Shown here: positions 21,390 to 30,921 of the stretch, in pieces
How positions within the stretch are numbered: the stretch's first letter is position 1
Layout: each line of letters starts with the position of its first letter
Source of the DNA: Anisus vortex
Taxonomy: Eukaryota > Mollusca > Gastropoda > Planorbidae
DNA: 64,000 bases
Reading direction: 5' to 3'
Assembly: GCA_949126835.1 (NCBI GenBank)
Contig: OX421495.1
Span: forward strand, 23,470,533-23,534,532
The notes under the pieces: model-generated
What the model was told of the DNA's origin: nothing
The model's database searches: none
Seen by the model: the letters and a program-made list of their open reading frames with translations, nothing else
Made by a program: the position numbers and the translations under genes

Positions 21390-22699
21390 TGTCACGATTC
21401 TGGATTAAATCGTAACCTTATTAGTACTCATGGATAGATCATAGCGCAGAAGTAGTGTAGAACTAGAAACATAGGTTAGCGTAGAGTTAGATTAGGGAGT
21501 AGAAAGTAGCCTGACGCCATTACCTCTTTCCCTCTTCTCAAGCAATAGGAACACCCCAACCACTCTTCTCCTCACCTCTCTTTAACCCTCTCTACACTTT
21601 TTTCATTCCCGAATTCAGAGTTGCTACTTGATTCAGCCAATTGGTATTACACTATTTGTATGTGTGATTGTATGTGTGTGTATTCTTTAATGTATGTATA
21701 TATATATATTGTATTAGGCTGTCAATCATGATTCATGTTGCATTTGGATAGTAACTACTCATTTATTTTGCTAAACTCAGCATACACGTAAAACCCCCAC
21801 CCACCTGTAGAAACCCCCACCCACCTGTAGACACCCCCACCCACTGCTACACCTTTTTCATTATCTCCCCTCTTCGTCCCCTACTCAGCGCCCGTGGGCA
21901 TAACCCTTTATCCACTCGAAGTATTGACATCTGGAGCGAAGCGTCTCGCACATACGTAAGCACCTTGGGCTGAGCTCGACCAGAACCAATTGACACAGGT
22001 ACATCAAGGGAAATAAGTCATTATCTTATCATTTGTATCTCCGTATACGTCTACCCACCCACCCCTAATTTTCCCCCCAATAGTCAATCTTCTATGCAAG
22101 TATATTTCAAACCAGCCAACCAGAACATATGTAATTCTAAACTAATGTAGCTATCCAATCAAATTGACCACTGATCACGTGACTAAAATGCACGAAAGCG
22201 GGCTTAACTAGTTTTAGGGCACTTTGGCTCAAGCGTGAGGCGGAGAAGGTTGTTCGATTCTAGCCTCCACTTATTCAGTTGTTCCATAGGATATACCGCC
22301 TGCATGTGTATAGATAGATATTTTGTCAGTCTAAGTATTTTCATGAACACAGCTTCGTTTGCCTAATGTTTTGGATAACCTAGCAGTACCATGTGTGAGT
22401 GTTAACTGAAGCCTGTGCAAATTCATATATGTATCTTGCCATTGAGTGAAGAATTGAAATGATAATAAACACCTGAACTTAACCAACGATTTATTTGCCT
22501 ACTTAGACCTATCTGTGTGTCCGTCATAATATCTAACGAGCCAAGAGAGAAATAATAATTATTCCAGGGCGATTCCAGTCACGGTAATTCATACCCCACG
22601 ACGACCTGCCACTACTACCCCAATCGCCTACGACTCCGCACCCCTCTCATCGCCCAACTTCTGCCAGGTTGATGTCCTAATCCTAAACACATCCTGACA
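21390..22699. mobile_element. Solo LTR, 1310 bp
   Basis: The segment begins TGTCACGATT and ends CATCCTGACA, so TGTCA and TGACA form short inverted ends. It is flanked by perfect 5-bp direct repeats TATGG (21385-21389 and 22700-22704). AATAAA lies near 22464. No primer site, coding region or second LTR is present, so it fits a solo LTR left by recombination between two LTRs. The strand is uncertain, though AATAAA suggests plus. A 20-bp C-rich repeat (three copies, 21789-21845) lies inside it. Gypsy and BEL/Pao families both give 5-bp duplications. Confidence 0.75.
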
Positions 22700-22704
22700 T
22701 ATGG

Positions 22705-23195
22705 TTACCATGCATCGAATCGGCTTTACGATAGTCCAATGCTAATAAAAATAGAAATTAACTATCCTCTTTTCTTCATCGTAAAATATATGAGATTGCA
22801 CATGTCAAATCCTGAATAAACATATTATTATTTGCTACTGCAACTGTTTGCAACTGTTCGCTACGTTTTAATACCAGACTTTTGACAGTTACAATTATTA
22901 TGCATACGCCAGGGTCAGAAACAATAAAAAAGAAAAAAAACTAAATACCGAAAAGAAACGTTCATTGTATTTATTGTAATAGTCTCTTTTCTTTCTCTCT
23001 TAACAAAACATATTGTAGTCGTTCGTTTCTCCGTCATTTTGACGGGCATAACCACTAGTATATATATAAACAAACAAACAAACTCACGGTAATTATATAT
23101 GTTGATTATTAATTCATTTAATAATCTATTATATTCTATAGATCTTATACAAAATATTTCTTTACAGTAATCTTATATTATATTAAACTTTTATT
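22705..23195. other. AT-rich, nothing recognised
   Basis: A- and T-rich sequence with short simple repeats and no coding frame. Confidence 0.4.
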
Positions 23196-23465
23196 AATAA
23201 TAATAATACTTATATAGCGCATATCCCGCTAGGAACAGTTCTATGCGCTGTCAACAGTTACAAACAACGAATAAAAGACGAAAATGTATAAATGACAAAT
23301 AATAAACTGCTACTTGAATAGGTGCGTCTTCAGCCGGCTCCTAAATGTGTCTAAGCTAGGGCTCTGGCGAAACTGTAGTGGGAGGGCATTCCAGGCGGAC
23401 GGGCCCACGTATGAGAATGCTCGTTCGCCAGCGGACACTAGCTTCACACGAATATAACCCCAATC
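23196..23465 (-). mobile_element. L2/CR1-like LINE 3' fragment
   Basis: On the minus strand this encodes a C-terminal LINE block with SAGERAFSYVGPSAWNALP and a following LKTHLFK motif, then a stop. It ends in GCGCTATATAAGTATT and an ATT-repeat tail (plus-strand 23196-23217). The layout matches the LINE at 15883-16836, but it is a different copy or subfamily. It is strongly 5'-truncated. Confidence 0.8.
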
Positions 23466-24110
23466 GTTAATAAATCAAGTGCCACCTTACTTTAAAACAA
23501 GGAAAGGATCAGCTATAATACACTATGTAAATGAAAGTCTATACAAATTCCCAAACTTGTCATGATTGTATATTAACACGGAAATCACTAAACATAAATA
23601 CAATCATTTTGTTTGTTTAAACATGGGTAAAAACCCTTGGTTGGTTGTAAACATTTGCGTTAGTATGTGCGTAATCTACTTCTTATCTCCCTTGGCCGAA
23701 CCAAGGATTGAGTTACTTTTCGCTGGCTGGCGCTGTGAGGCGAAAGCAAGCTGTGTTGTATCTAGGTTTGAACTCACAACTCAAGGTTGTTGTTTTGTTT
23801 TTTTTCGCCATGAGAATGCTTTCGCAAAAAATAAGCTTTGTAGAAGTTGATGTATCATAGTTAGAAACTGAGATTATACCGCGCCTGGAGTTGTTTGTAA
23901 ACAGTAGTCAGTTCTACCTTGTAGTCTTGTAGGTGTGTGTGTGTCTGTGCTTTATTTTGTAACTCTGGGACATACACAAATTCTATGGGTGCTACAGTAT
24001 AGGCCTAGTTCCAGGTGCCTCGAAAGACTGTTAACATTACTGCCAACAACTTTTATTCCCATCCCCTGATATTTTCAATAAGAACAGATTAACAATATTT
24101 TAAGCAATTA
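23466..24110. other. No gene recognised
   Basis: A 94-codon frame at 23566-23850 has no recognised domain. It covers a patch with GGTTTGAACTCAC (23765-23777), which could be a SINE B-box, but no head or body is evident. A TG-rich run lies near 23930-23950. Confidence 0.35.
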
Positions 24111-24198
24111 TGCAAGACTAGACTAAAATACCAAGAAAGCGTTTGGTGCAAAAATCTAATGTATAAAAAGAGCGCGTCTGTAACATATAAAACAAGAC
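24111..24198 (+). mobile_element. Degenerate LINE 3' tail
   Basis: The words TGCAAGACTAGACT, TCTAATGTATAAAAAG and GCGTCTGTAACATATAAAAC follow the order of the CR1/Jockey-type LINE tail at 58060-58140, with gaps. Confidence 0.55.
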
Positions 24199-24342
24199 AT
24201 TGCCTATCAGAGAGAGCATTAGCATCTTCATTATTTGTTTTCGATTATTTACATTATTAAACCCAGGAAAGAAACAACCTAAACTCTTTTTTTGTAATTC
24301 TTAAATTTATAGTCGATCGTGTAACACAGAAGACACTTGCCT

Positions 24343-24470
24343 AATACTCAATTCTAGTCTAGTCTTGCATATGATACGTGTCTTAAAACAATTTTAGATG
24401 ATTGATTTTCTCGACTTGTTCAGGCAAATAATTTATCCCATGAATGCCACTCGTGAACACAAAGAGAACC
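24343..24470 (-). mobile_element. Degenerate LINE 3' tail, minus strand
   Basis: The reverse complement reads ACGAGTGGCATTC, then TTGCCTGAACAAG, then ATGCAAGACTAGACT. It matches the C-terminal end and stop region of the LINE at 56673-58150. It is diverged and lacks an open frame. Confidence 0.65.
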
Positions 24471-24639
24471 TATTAGAATTATTTATAGACAATGGAAAAA
24501 GAAAGTATTTTAATGCCTGACTTAGTGATTGCGTAAAATAAATAACAGTACTATTATTTTTGTCTTCCATGGTATTTTCATAAGATTGTTGCTTACTATC
24601 TCTATGTTAGAGTTAGCTATTCTACAAAGGATACAAATA

Positions 24640-24800
24640 TTTCTTCTAGCTGATCCATGTATACATTGAATTCCATACAAAACTTAAGTAGATTCAAAGA
24701 AGAGTAGCGAGAATAACAATAGAAGACGATTTAAACAGCACATATTACAGCATGACTCTACAAAATATATTAAAAAATGAATTTCACTAGGGAAACAAAT
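24640..24800 (+). pseudogene. Degenerate LINE RT fragment
   Basis: One frame encodes IQRRVARITIEDDLN, resembling the IQKRAARFI block of the LINE at 56673-58150. Stops interrupt both sides. Support is one motif only. Confidence 0.35.
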
Positions 24801-24871
24801 TTGGGAAAACCTGAAAGACAATGCAACACTTGGCTATGTATGGGAATAAAACTTACTTTTAAATTCGATAT

Positions 24872-25234
24872 GCTAAGTTTGGTTGGGTTTTATAAGAAAT
24901 AAGTTAAGTATCCCGTCGGACCAAAGGGGATTGTGTGGCTGGCACAATGCCCAGCCGCCATTACTTTACCCCAACTAGTGTCAGATACCCATTAGAGCTG
25001 GATAGACTCAAGGACACCCTTCGGAATCGATAATAAATCCTATCTTTCACCAGGACCCGAATCCAGGACCTTCGGTACGCCATTACTTTACCCCAACTAA
25101 AGTCAGGTACCCATTAGAGCTGGGTAGACTCAGGGACACCCTTCGGACCTGATAATAAATCCTAGCTTTCACCAGGACTCGAATCCAGGACCTTCGGTAC
25201 GACAGTCAGACGCTGCCGCTCGGCCACGTGCCCC
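24872..25234 (-). mobile_element. tRNA-derived SINE with 123-bp internal duplication
   Basis: On the minus strand the head reads GGGGCACGTGGCCGAGCGGC, which looks like a Ser- or Leu-type tRNA A-box region, then the B-box GATTCGAGTCC. A body follows, then a tail shared with the SINE at 30215-30515 (TTTCTTATAAAACCCAACC). The part from the B-box region through GGGGTAAAGTAATGGCG occurs twice with a 123-bp period (plus-strand 24957 and 25080), so this copy carries a tandem duplication. Confidence 0.85.
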
Positions 25235-25777
25235 ATTTCTATTAAATACTTTAAAAAAATGAAAAAACAACAGTTTATTTACTAAACAGGAAAAAAAATT
25301 CCTTAACAATTTTAGCATGCATTTATATTACCCATCCCCCAGTGCTTATTATGTTTTCGTCTTAATATACATGTTTTTATAAGCATTGCTGGCGTAAATA
25401 GGCTAGCTAGGTAGCCACACCCTTAAAATACTTTCCATTCTTACAAGCAAGGGCGTAGCCACGGGCGCAATGTAGGTCATGCCCCTAACCCCCAATCTCT
25501 TTAAGAAAATTTATTTTCCAAAACCAAGATTTTTTTTTTTTGAAAATGAAAATGTGTATTACATCTTTTTAAAAGAAGTTTATATCTATAAAGACTGATA
25601 TCAATAAAACAGTTTTTTAAAAATGTACTAGAATTTTATTCTCAGCATCATACCTTTAAATTATTTTCTCATTTAATTGTATTTGTTTTAAATATTACTT
25701 TATGGTAATTTAATTTTTACCCTGTTCTAAAAATTTTTTTTTTTCATAATGACATCTATTGTGTCAACAAGAGTGTT
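25235..25777. other. AT-rich, nothing recognised
   Basis: It holds the phrase GGGCGTAGCCACGGGCG (25451-25467), which resembles phrases in dispersed elements, but no termini or frame were found. Confidence 0.35.
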
Positions 25778-25789
25778 AATTTTTTAACT

Positions 25790-26482
25790 TACGCCCCAAC
25801 AACAGACTCTGACGACAACGAAGTCGAGGTTTTCTATGAGCAACTCCAGGCTGTCCTTGATCAAGTGCCGAGGAGAGACATAGTCATAGTGCAAGGTGAC
25901 TGGAATGCCAAAGTTGGACAAGATACATACCACAACTGGGGAGACACACATGGACCCAATTGCAACAACGAGACAAACGATAGAGGTATGAGGCTTTTAG
26001 AGTTTGCCAGATACAACAATTTGATATTGGCAAACACGCTTGGCGACCACAAAAAATCCAGGCGATGGACCTGGCACAGTCCCAACGGGGAACATCACAA
26101 CCAGATAGACTACATCATGGTAAAGAAACGCTTCAAATCCGGCATCAACATTGGTAAAACACGCACGTATCCAGGGGCAGACATAGGAAGCGACCATGAT
26201 CTAGTGATGATGTCCTTCCAGCTTCACTTGAAGATAATAACCAAAACAAAGTGTACCAGGCCAAAGTTTGACCTGGACAAACCGCAAGACCCAGAGGTAG
26301 CAAAAATATTTCAAACCACAGTGGGAGAAAAATTTGCACCACTGATTATTTTGGGAGCTGATGAGGTAGATGTCAACACATTGACCAACACCTTCAGCTC
26401 GGCAATGACAGATGTTGCTACTGAACTACTTGGCAAAAACACCGCCCAAGGAAAAAACCCTGGATCACGCCTGAACTTTTAG
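25790..26482 (+). pseudogene. LINE apurinic-type endonuclease domain
   Basis: The frame starts within the domain at YAPTTDSDDNEVEVFYEQLQ and has the family motifs GDWNAKVG (about 25896), NQIDYIMV (about 26100) and SDHDLVM (about 26190), which include the catalytic aspartate, asparagine and histidine positions. The first in-frame methionine is at 25865 but is internal. The natural frame is lost near 26445-26460 in a run of A; beyond it the KPWITPELLD block continues in another frame. Confidence 0.85.
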
Positions 26483-28382
26483 ATCTGTGTGATCGACGAA
26501 GAGAGATGAAAAAGAAAAAGAACAACATTCAAGGAGCTGATGCCTACCGAGAAATCAACAGCAACATTAGAAAAGGCATGCGCTCAGCAAAGCAGAACTG
26601 GATAGAGGATCAATGCCAGGAAATAGGGAACAGTCTGAATAAGAACAACAGCAAGAAAGCCTACCAAATAGTGAAACAGCTGACAAGAGTTAAACAGCCC
26701 AAAATTTCTGCGATCCAAAGCAAATCAGGCCTATGTTTAACAGAAGCGCGTGACGTCCTGGATAGATGGACAGAATACTGCTCTGACCTTTACAACCACA
26801 CATCTAATGGAGACCCATCAGTTCTAGCATGTCCACAGAATAGAGAAGGGGAAGAAATTCTCCCCATTCTTCGAGATGAAGTTGAGGCAACAGAGAAATC
26901 ACTGAAGAAAGGGAAAGCAGCAGGAGTAGACAACATACCCGCAGAACTGATTTAAGCAGGAGGAGAAGCGACGATTGATGCCCTTACAATTATCTGCAAC
27001 GAGATCTGGCAGAGTGGAGAGTGGCTTACACCATGGACCCAGTCACTTATAATCACTCTTCCCAAGAAAGGTAACCTTCAAGAGTGTCAAAATTACCGTA
27101 CTATCAGCCTCATCAGCCATCCCAGCAAAATCCTCTTGAAAATAATACTTAACAGGTTAAAACCTCAAGCCGAACAAATCTTAGCCGAAGAACAAGCAGG
27201 TTTCAGGGTAGGGCGAAGTACCACCGAACAAATCTTTAACCTGAGACTAATATGTGAGAAATACCTACAGCACCAACAACACCTATACCATGTGTTCGTA
27301 GACTATAAGAAAGCGTTTGACAGAGTCTGGCATGCAGCACTGTGGGCAACCATGAGAGCTTATAACATCACCCCCAACACTATTGCAGTCATTAAAAGTC
27401 TGTATGACAATGCTACCAGTGCAGTCCTCCACAACGATGTCACTGGCAAATGGTTCAAAACAACCATTGGCGTACGTCAAGGGTACCTACTCTCTCCGAC
27501 ACTCTTCAACATTTACCTGGAAAGGATCATGACCGATGCACTGGAAGACCATGTCGGGACAGTCAGCATCGGTGGGAGACAAGTCACTAATCTTCGCTTT
27601 GCAGATGACATAGATGGCTTAGCTGGCAGTGAAGATGAACTGAGAGTTAACAGCCAAACTGGAGTTAACATCATTAGCGTATGGCATGGAAATAAACGCC
27701 GAAAAGACCAAAGTTATGGCAAACATGGAGTTTGAATCCGAAATACAAGTGGGCGGTCAGAGACTCGAGAAAGTCTCCTCCTTCAAATATCTGGGATCCA
27801 TAATATCTGATGTAGGATCCAAGCCGGAAATTCTTGCAAGAATAGCCCAAACAACTGCTGCACTTTGCAAGCTAAAAAACATCTGGCGAAGCAAGACAAT
27901 CTCACTTTACTCAAAGATTCAACTGATGCGCTCCCTGGCGATGGCAGTTTTTATGTACGGCTGTGAAACATGGACAATTACAGCAGATCTCCAGAAAAGA
28001 ATCAGAGCCATGGAAATGAGATGCCTACGTAAAATTTTAAACATCTCCTTCAAAGATCGAGTTACAAATGAGGCTGTCCGCGAGCGAATCACCTACGTCA
28101 TCGGCCCTCATGAGGATCTACTCAGTGCCATTAAATCCAGAAAACTCCGATGGTATGGGCATGTGGCAAGATCCGAAGGCCTGGCGAAAACCATCCTGCA
28201 TGGCACAGTGCGAGGTGGAAGAAAGAGAGGCAGGCAGAAGAGACGATGAGATGATGACATCAAGGAGTGGACCGGCTTGTCTCTTGCAGACTCCCAGAGG
28301 GCGGCGCAGGACCGAGACAAATGGCGCAAAATTATCCAACTGTCAAAAAATGGTGCCCCAACGACCATCGCTCGGGTTATGG
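26455..28382 (+). pseudogene. LINE reverse transcriptase and C-terminal domain
   Basis: After the A-run frameshift, the protein continues through a linker to a CAA-to-TAA-type stop at 26953-26955 within the PAELI block, and resumes in the same frame. RT motifs follow: NYRTISLISHPSKILLK, EEQAGFRVGRST, DYKKAFDRVWH (about 27300-27330), VRQGYLLSPTLFN (about 27472), and FADD (27598-27609). A second frameshift near 27660-27680 moves the frame to the NAEKTKVMANMEF block (from 27686), YLGSIISD, and a C-terminal RKLRWYGHVAR block. A TGA at 28247-28249 stands where relatives have tryptophan; coding similarity continues past it to about 28382. Confidence 0.88.
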
Positions 28383-28572
28383 GATAGAAGAAGAAGACGA
28401 AGACTGATGGTGAATACTGTTTGTTTCTCAGAAAAGAAGGTTTTATAACATTGAAGATGTAACATTGAGTTTTCATAATTAATTAATTTTAAATTATCAA
28501 CAATTCGATCAAATATCAGTTTTAAAACAGTTTGGAATGAAAATGGACAGAGCGCAGAATTTATGGCCCCAT

Positions 28573-29860
28573 CTTGCACAATCAGCCCACCTCACCTTGC
28601 ACTGTTTGCTCCCAATCCTGAAGCTTCATACCCACCATCTTGCACTATTTCCTCTCCCACCATGCAATATTTTCCGCTCCACCTTGCACTATTTGCCTCC
28701 CCACAAGCTTGCACTATTTGCCTCCCCCCAGCTTGCACTATTTGCCTCCCCCCAGCATGCATTATTTGCCTTCCCCCACCTTGCACGATTTGCCTCCCCC
28801 CAGCTTGCACTATTTGCCTCCCCCAGCTTGCACTTTTTGCCTCCCCCCAGGTTGCACTATTTGCCTCCCCCAGCTTGCATTATTTGCCCCCCAGCTTGCA
28901 TTATTTGCCTTCCCCCAGCTTGCACTATTTACCTCCCCAGCTTGCACTATTTACCTCCCCAGCTTGCACTATTTACCTCCCCAGCTTGCACTATTTACCT
29001 CCCCAGCTTGCACTATTTACCTCCCCAGCTTGCACTATTTACCTCCCCAGATTGCACTATTTACCTCCCCAGCTTGCACTATTTACCTCCCCAGCTTGCA
29101 CTATTTACCTCCCCAGCTTGCACTATTTACCTCCCCAGCTTGCACTATTTACCTCCCCAGCTTGCACTATTTACCTCCCCAGCTTGCACTATTTACCTCC
29201 CCAGCTTGCACTTTTTGCCTCCCCCCAGGTTGCACTATTTGCCTCCCCCAGCTTGCATTATTTGCCCCCCAGCTTGCATTATTTGCCTTCCCCCAGCTTG
29301 CACTATTTACCTCCCCAGCTTGCACTATTTACCTCCCCAGCTTGCACTATTTACCTCCCCAGCTTGCACTATTTACCTCCCCAGCTTGCACTATTTACCT
29401 CCCCAGCTTGCACTATTTACCTCCCCAGCTTGCACTATTTACCTCCCCAGCTTGCACTATTTACCTCCCCAGCTTGCACTATTTACCTCCCCAGCTTGCA
29501 CTATTTACCTCCCCAGCTTGCACTATTTACCTCCCCAGCTTGCACTATTTACCTCCCCAGCTTGCACTATTTACCTCCCCAGCTTGCACTATTTACCTTC
29601 CCAGCTTGCACTATTTGCCTCCTCACTTTGTACTACCCGCAGCTTGCACTATTTGCCTCCTCACTTTGTACTACCCGCAGCTTGCACTATTTGCCTCCTC
29701 ACTTTGTACTACCCGCAGCTTGCACTATTTGCCTCCTCACTTTGTACTACCCGCAGCTTGCACTATTTGCCTCCTCACTTAGTACTACCCGCAGCTTGCA
29801 CTATTTGCCTCCTCACTTTGTACTACTCCAGCCTTGCACTACTCTTTCCTCTCCCAATCT
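28573..29860 (+). repeat. 22-bp minisatellite open in all forward frames
   Basis: Units of about 22 bp contain AGCTTGCACTATTTACCTCC. Because 22 leaves remainder one when divided by three, three units (66 bp) encode the same 22-residue cycle in each forward frame, and none contains a stop. Long frames of 380-451 codons therefore overlap here (28537-29892, 28563-29864, 28640-29782). They look like by-products of the repeat. A block of variant units near 28818-28925 recurs near 29208-29300, which shows a duplication of about 390 bp. Confidence 0.93.
29602..29835 (+). repeat. 38-bp derivative of the 22-bp unit
   Basis: Six copies of a 38-bp unit join AGCTTGCACTATTTGCCTCC to TCACTTTGTACTACCCG. 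The first half is the 22-bp unit; the second is an added or diverged segment. This sub-array forms the right end of the larger array. Confidence 0.9.
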
Positions 29861-30214
29861 GTAATCCTCGCTACACAACGCGACTGCTTTAGATTGTGAA
29901 TTGCTATCAATTGCTACGCTTATGCTACTGCTAATAGATTTGGGATGCTATCAATTCTCTCCGCTTGGGCTAGATGACGTAAAAAGGAGTTAGCCAAGAC
30001 TTTTCATACATACACTATTTATATCTTTTACAATGATAAACAATTTTTAAAACACATCCATCATTCTACTACAACAATATTCCTTCAATTATTATACCTC
30101 TATATCTTTATCAAATCGTTTTACACCATTTATAAAACCCATAAAGTCTTAACAATCACAGGCAACTAATTTTCAGTGACTACATTTAGTAATTGTCTGC
30201 CCCTCTACCAATGA
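29861..30214. other. AT-rich spacer
   Basis: Sequence between the minisatellite and the SINE; nothing recognised. Confidence 0.4.
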
Positions 30215-30515
30215 CTGTGCTACGGTGCTAGCGGCAGCGCGTTCGACTGGCGATCCGAAGGTCCTGGGTTCGAATCCTGGTGCAGGCTAGCATTTGTTCC
30301 CGAGACTTAAGGGTGTCCCTGAGTCTACCCAGCTCTGATGGGTACCTGACACTAGTTGGGGTAAAGTAAAGGCGGCTAGGCATTGTGCTAGCCACTCATC
30401 CCTTCGTATGCCGTGGCCAAAGACACTGTTGAACGCTTATTCATCGACCCTATGTGTCAATTTGGTACGACGGGATACGTAACTTATTTCTTATAAAACC
30501 CAACCAAACTTAGCC
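30215..30515 (+). mobile_element. tRNA-derived SINE, near full length
   Basis: The head has an A-box-like GCTAGCGGCAGCGCG and the B-box GGTTCGAATCC (30269-30279), signals for RNA polymerase III. The body carries GGGTGTCCCTGAGTCTACCC, GGGTACCTGACACTAGTTGG and GTAAAGTAAAGGCGGCT. The end is TTTCTTATAAAACCCAACC. This is the most complete copy in the window; relatives lie at 18347, 18977, 24872 and 49036. It encodes no protein and would depend on a LINE for mobility; the partner is not evident. Confidence 0.85.
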
Positions 30516-30921
30516 TATGTTCTTGCCGGTTCAGGAGGGGCTCGCCCCTGTACACATATATAGTTGTTGTTTTTTAATTCTAAAATTTCCCAAACATTCT
30601 GTTAACAAATTTGTATCTGCGGCATTCAACGCATTCAATCCAGAAAGATCAACAACTACTATAATGTTGAGTTCATTTTCATGTACGCATTTCCGGAAAG
30701 TGTTTAAATCAAAAGAACATATTTATTTTTATGTATTTCCGGGTCAAATCGCCATTTTACTACGGTAAAACCTTTTCTTTATATAAAAGTCTGAATTTCC
30801 CGACATTTTTAGGCTTTATCGTGATTGAGCACTCCATGTATAAATAGCTCAGTAAACTAGACTATATACCAAGGGCAAAAACTCAGTTTTTAAAACTGTT
30901 ACCTTCATATATTATGAGACG
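30516..30921. other. Unassigned spacer
   Basis: An 83-codon frame (30517-30768) has no recognised feature. No other signal was seen before the satellite begins. Confidence 0.4.

Larger units (their letters stand above)
25778..28395 (+). mobile_element. RTE-type LINE, 5'-truncated and broken
   Basis: About 2.6 kb carry an apurinic-type endonuclease, a reverse transcriptase and a C-terminal domain in the order of RTE-clade LINEs, often annotated in animals as craniofacial development protein 2-like. The left edge falls inside the endonuclease, at a LTYAPT block. The right end is a short tail with GAAGAAGAAGACGAAG (28386-28401). At least two frameshifts and two nonsense changes break the frame, so this copy is dead. 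Confidence 0.9.

Noticed and set aside
28108..28476. Frames on both strands at the end of the RTE LINE
   Set aside because: They are shadows of the LINE C-terminal coding region, whose real frame continues past a TGA.
30215..30290. tRNA gene
   Set aside because: B-box is present, but acceptor-stem pairing is not seen and it continues into the SINE body. The same applies at 18347-18416.
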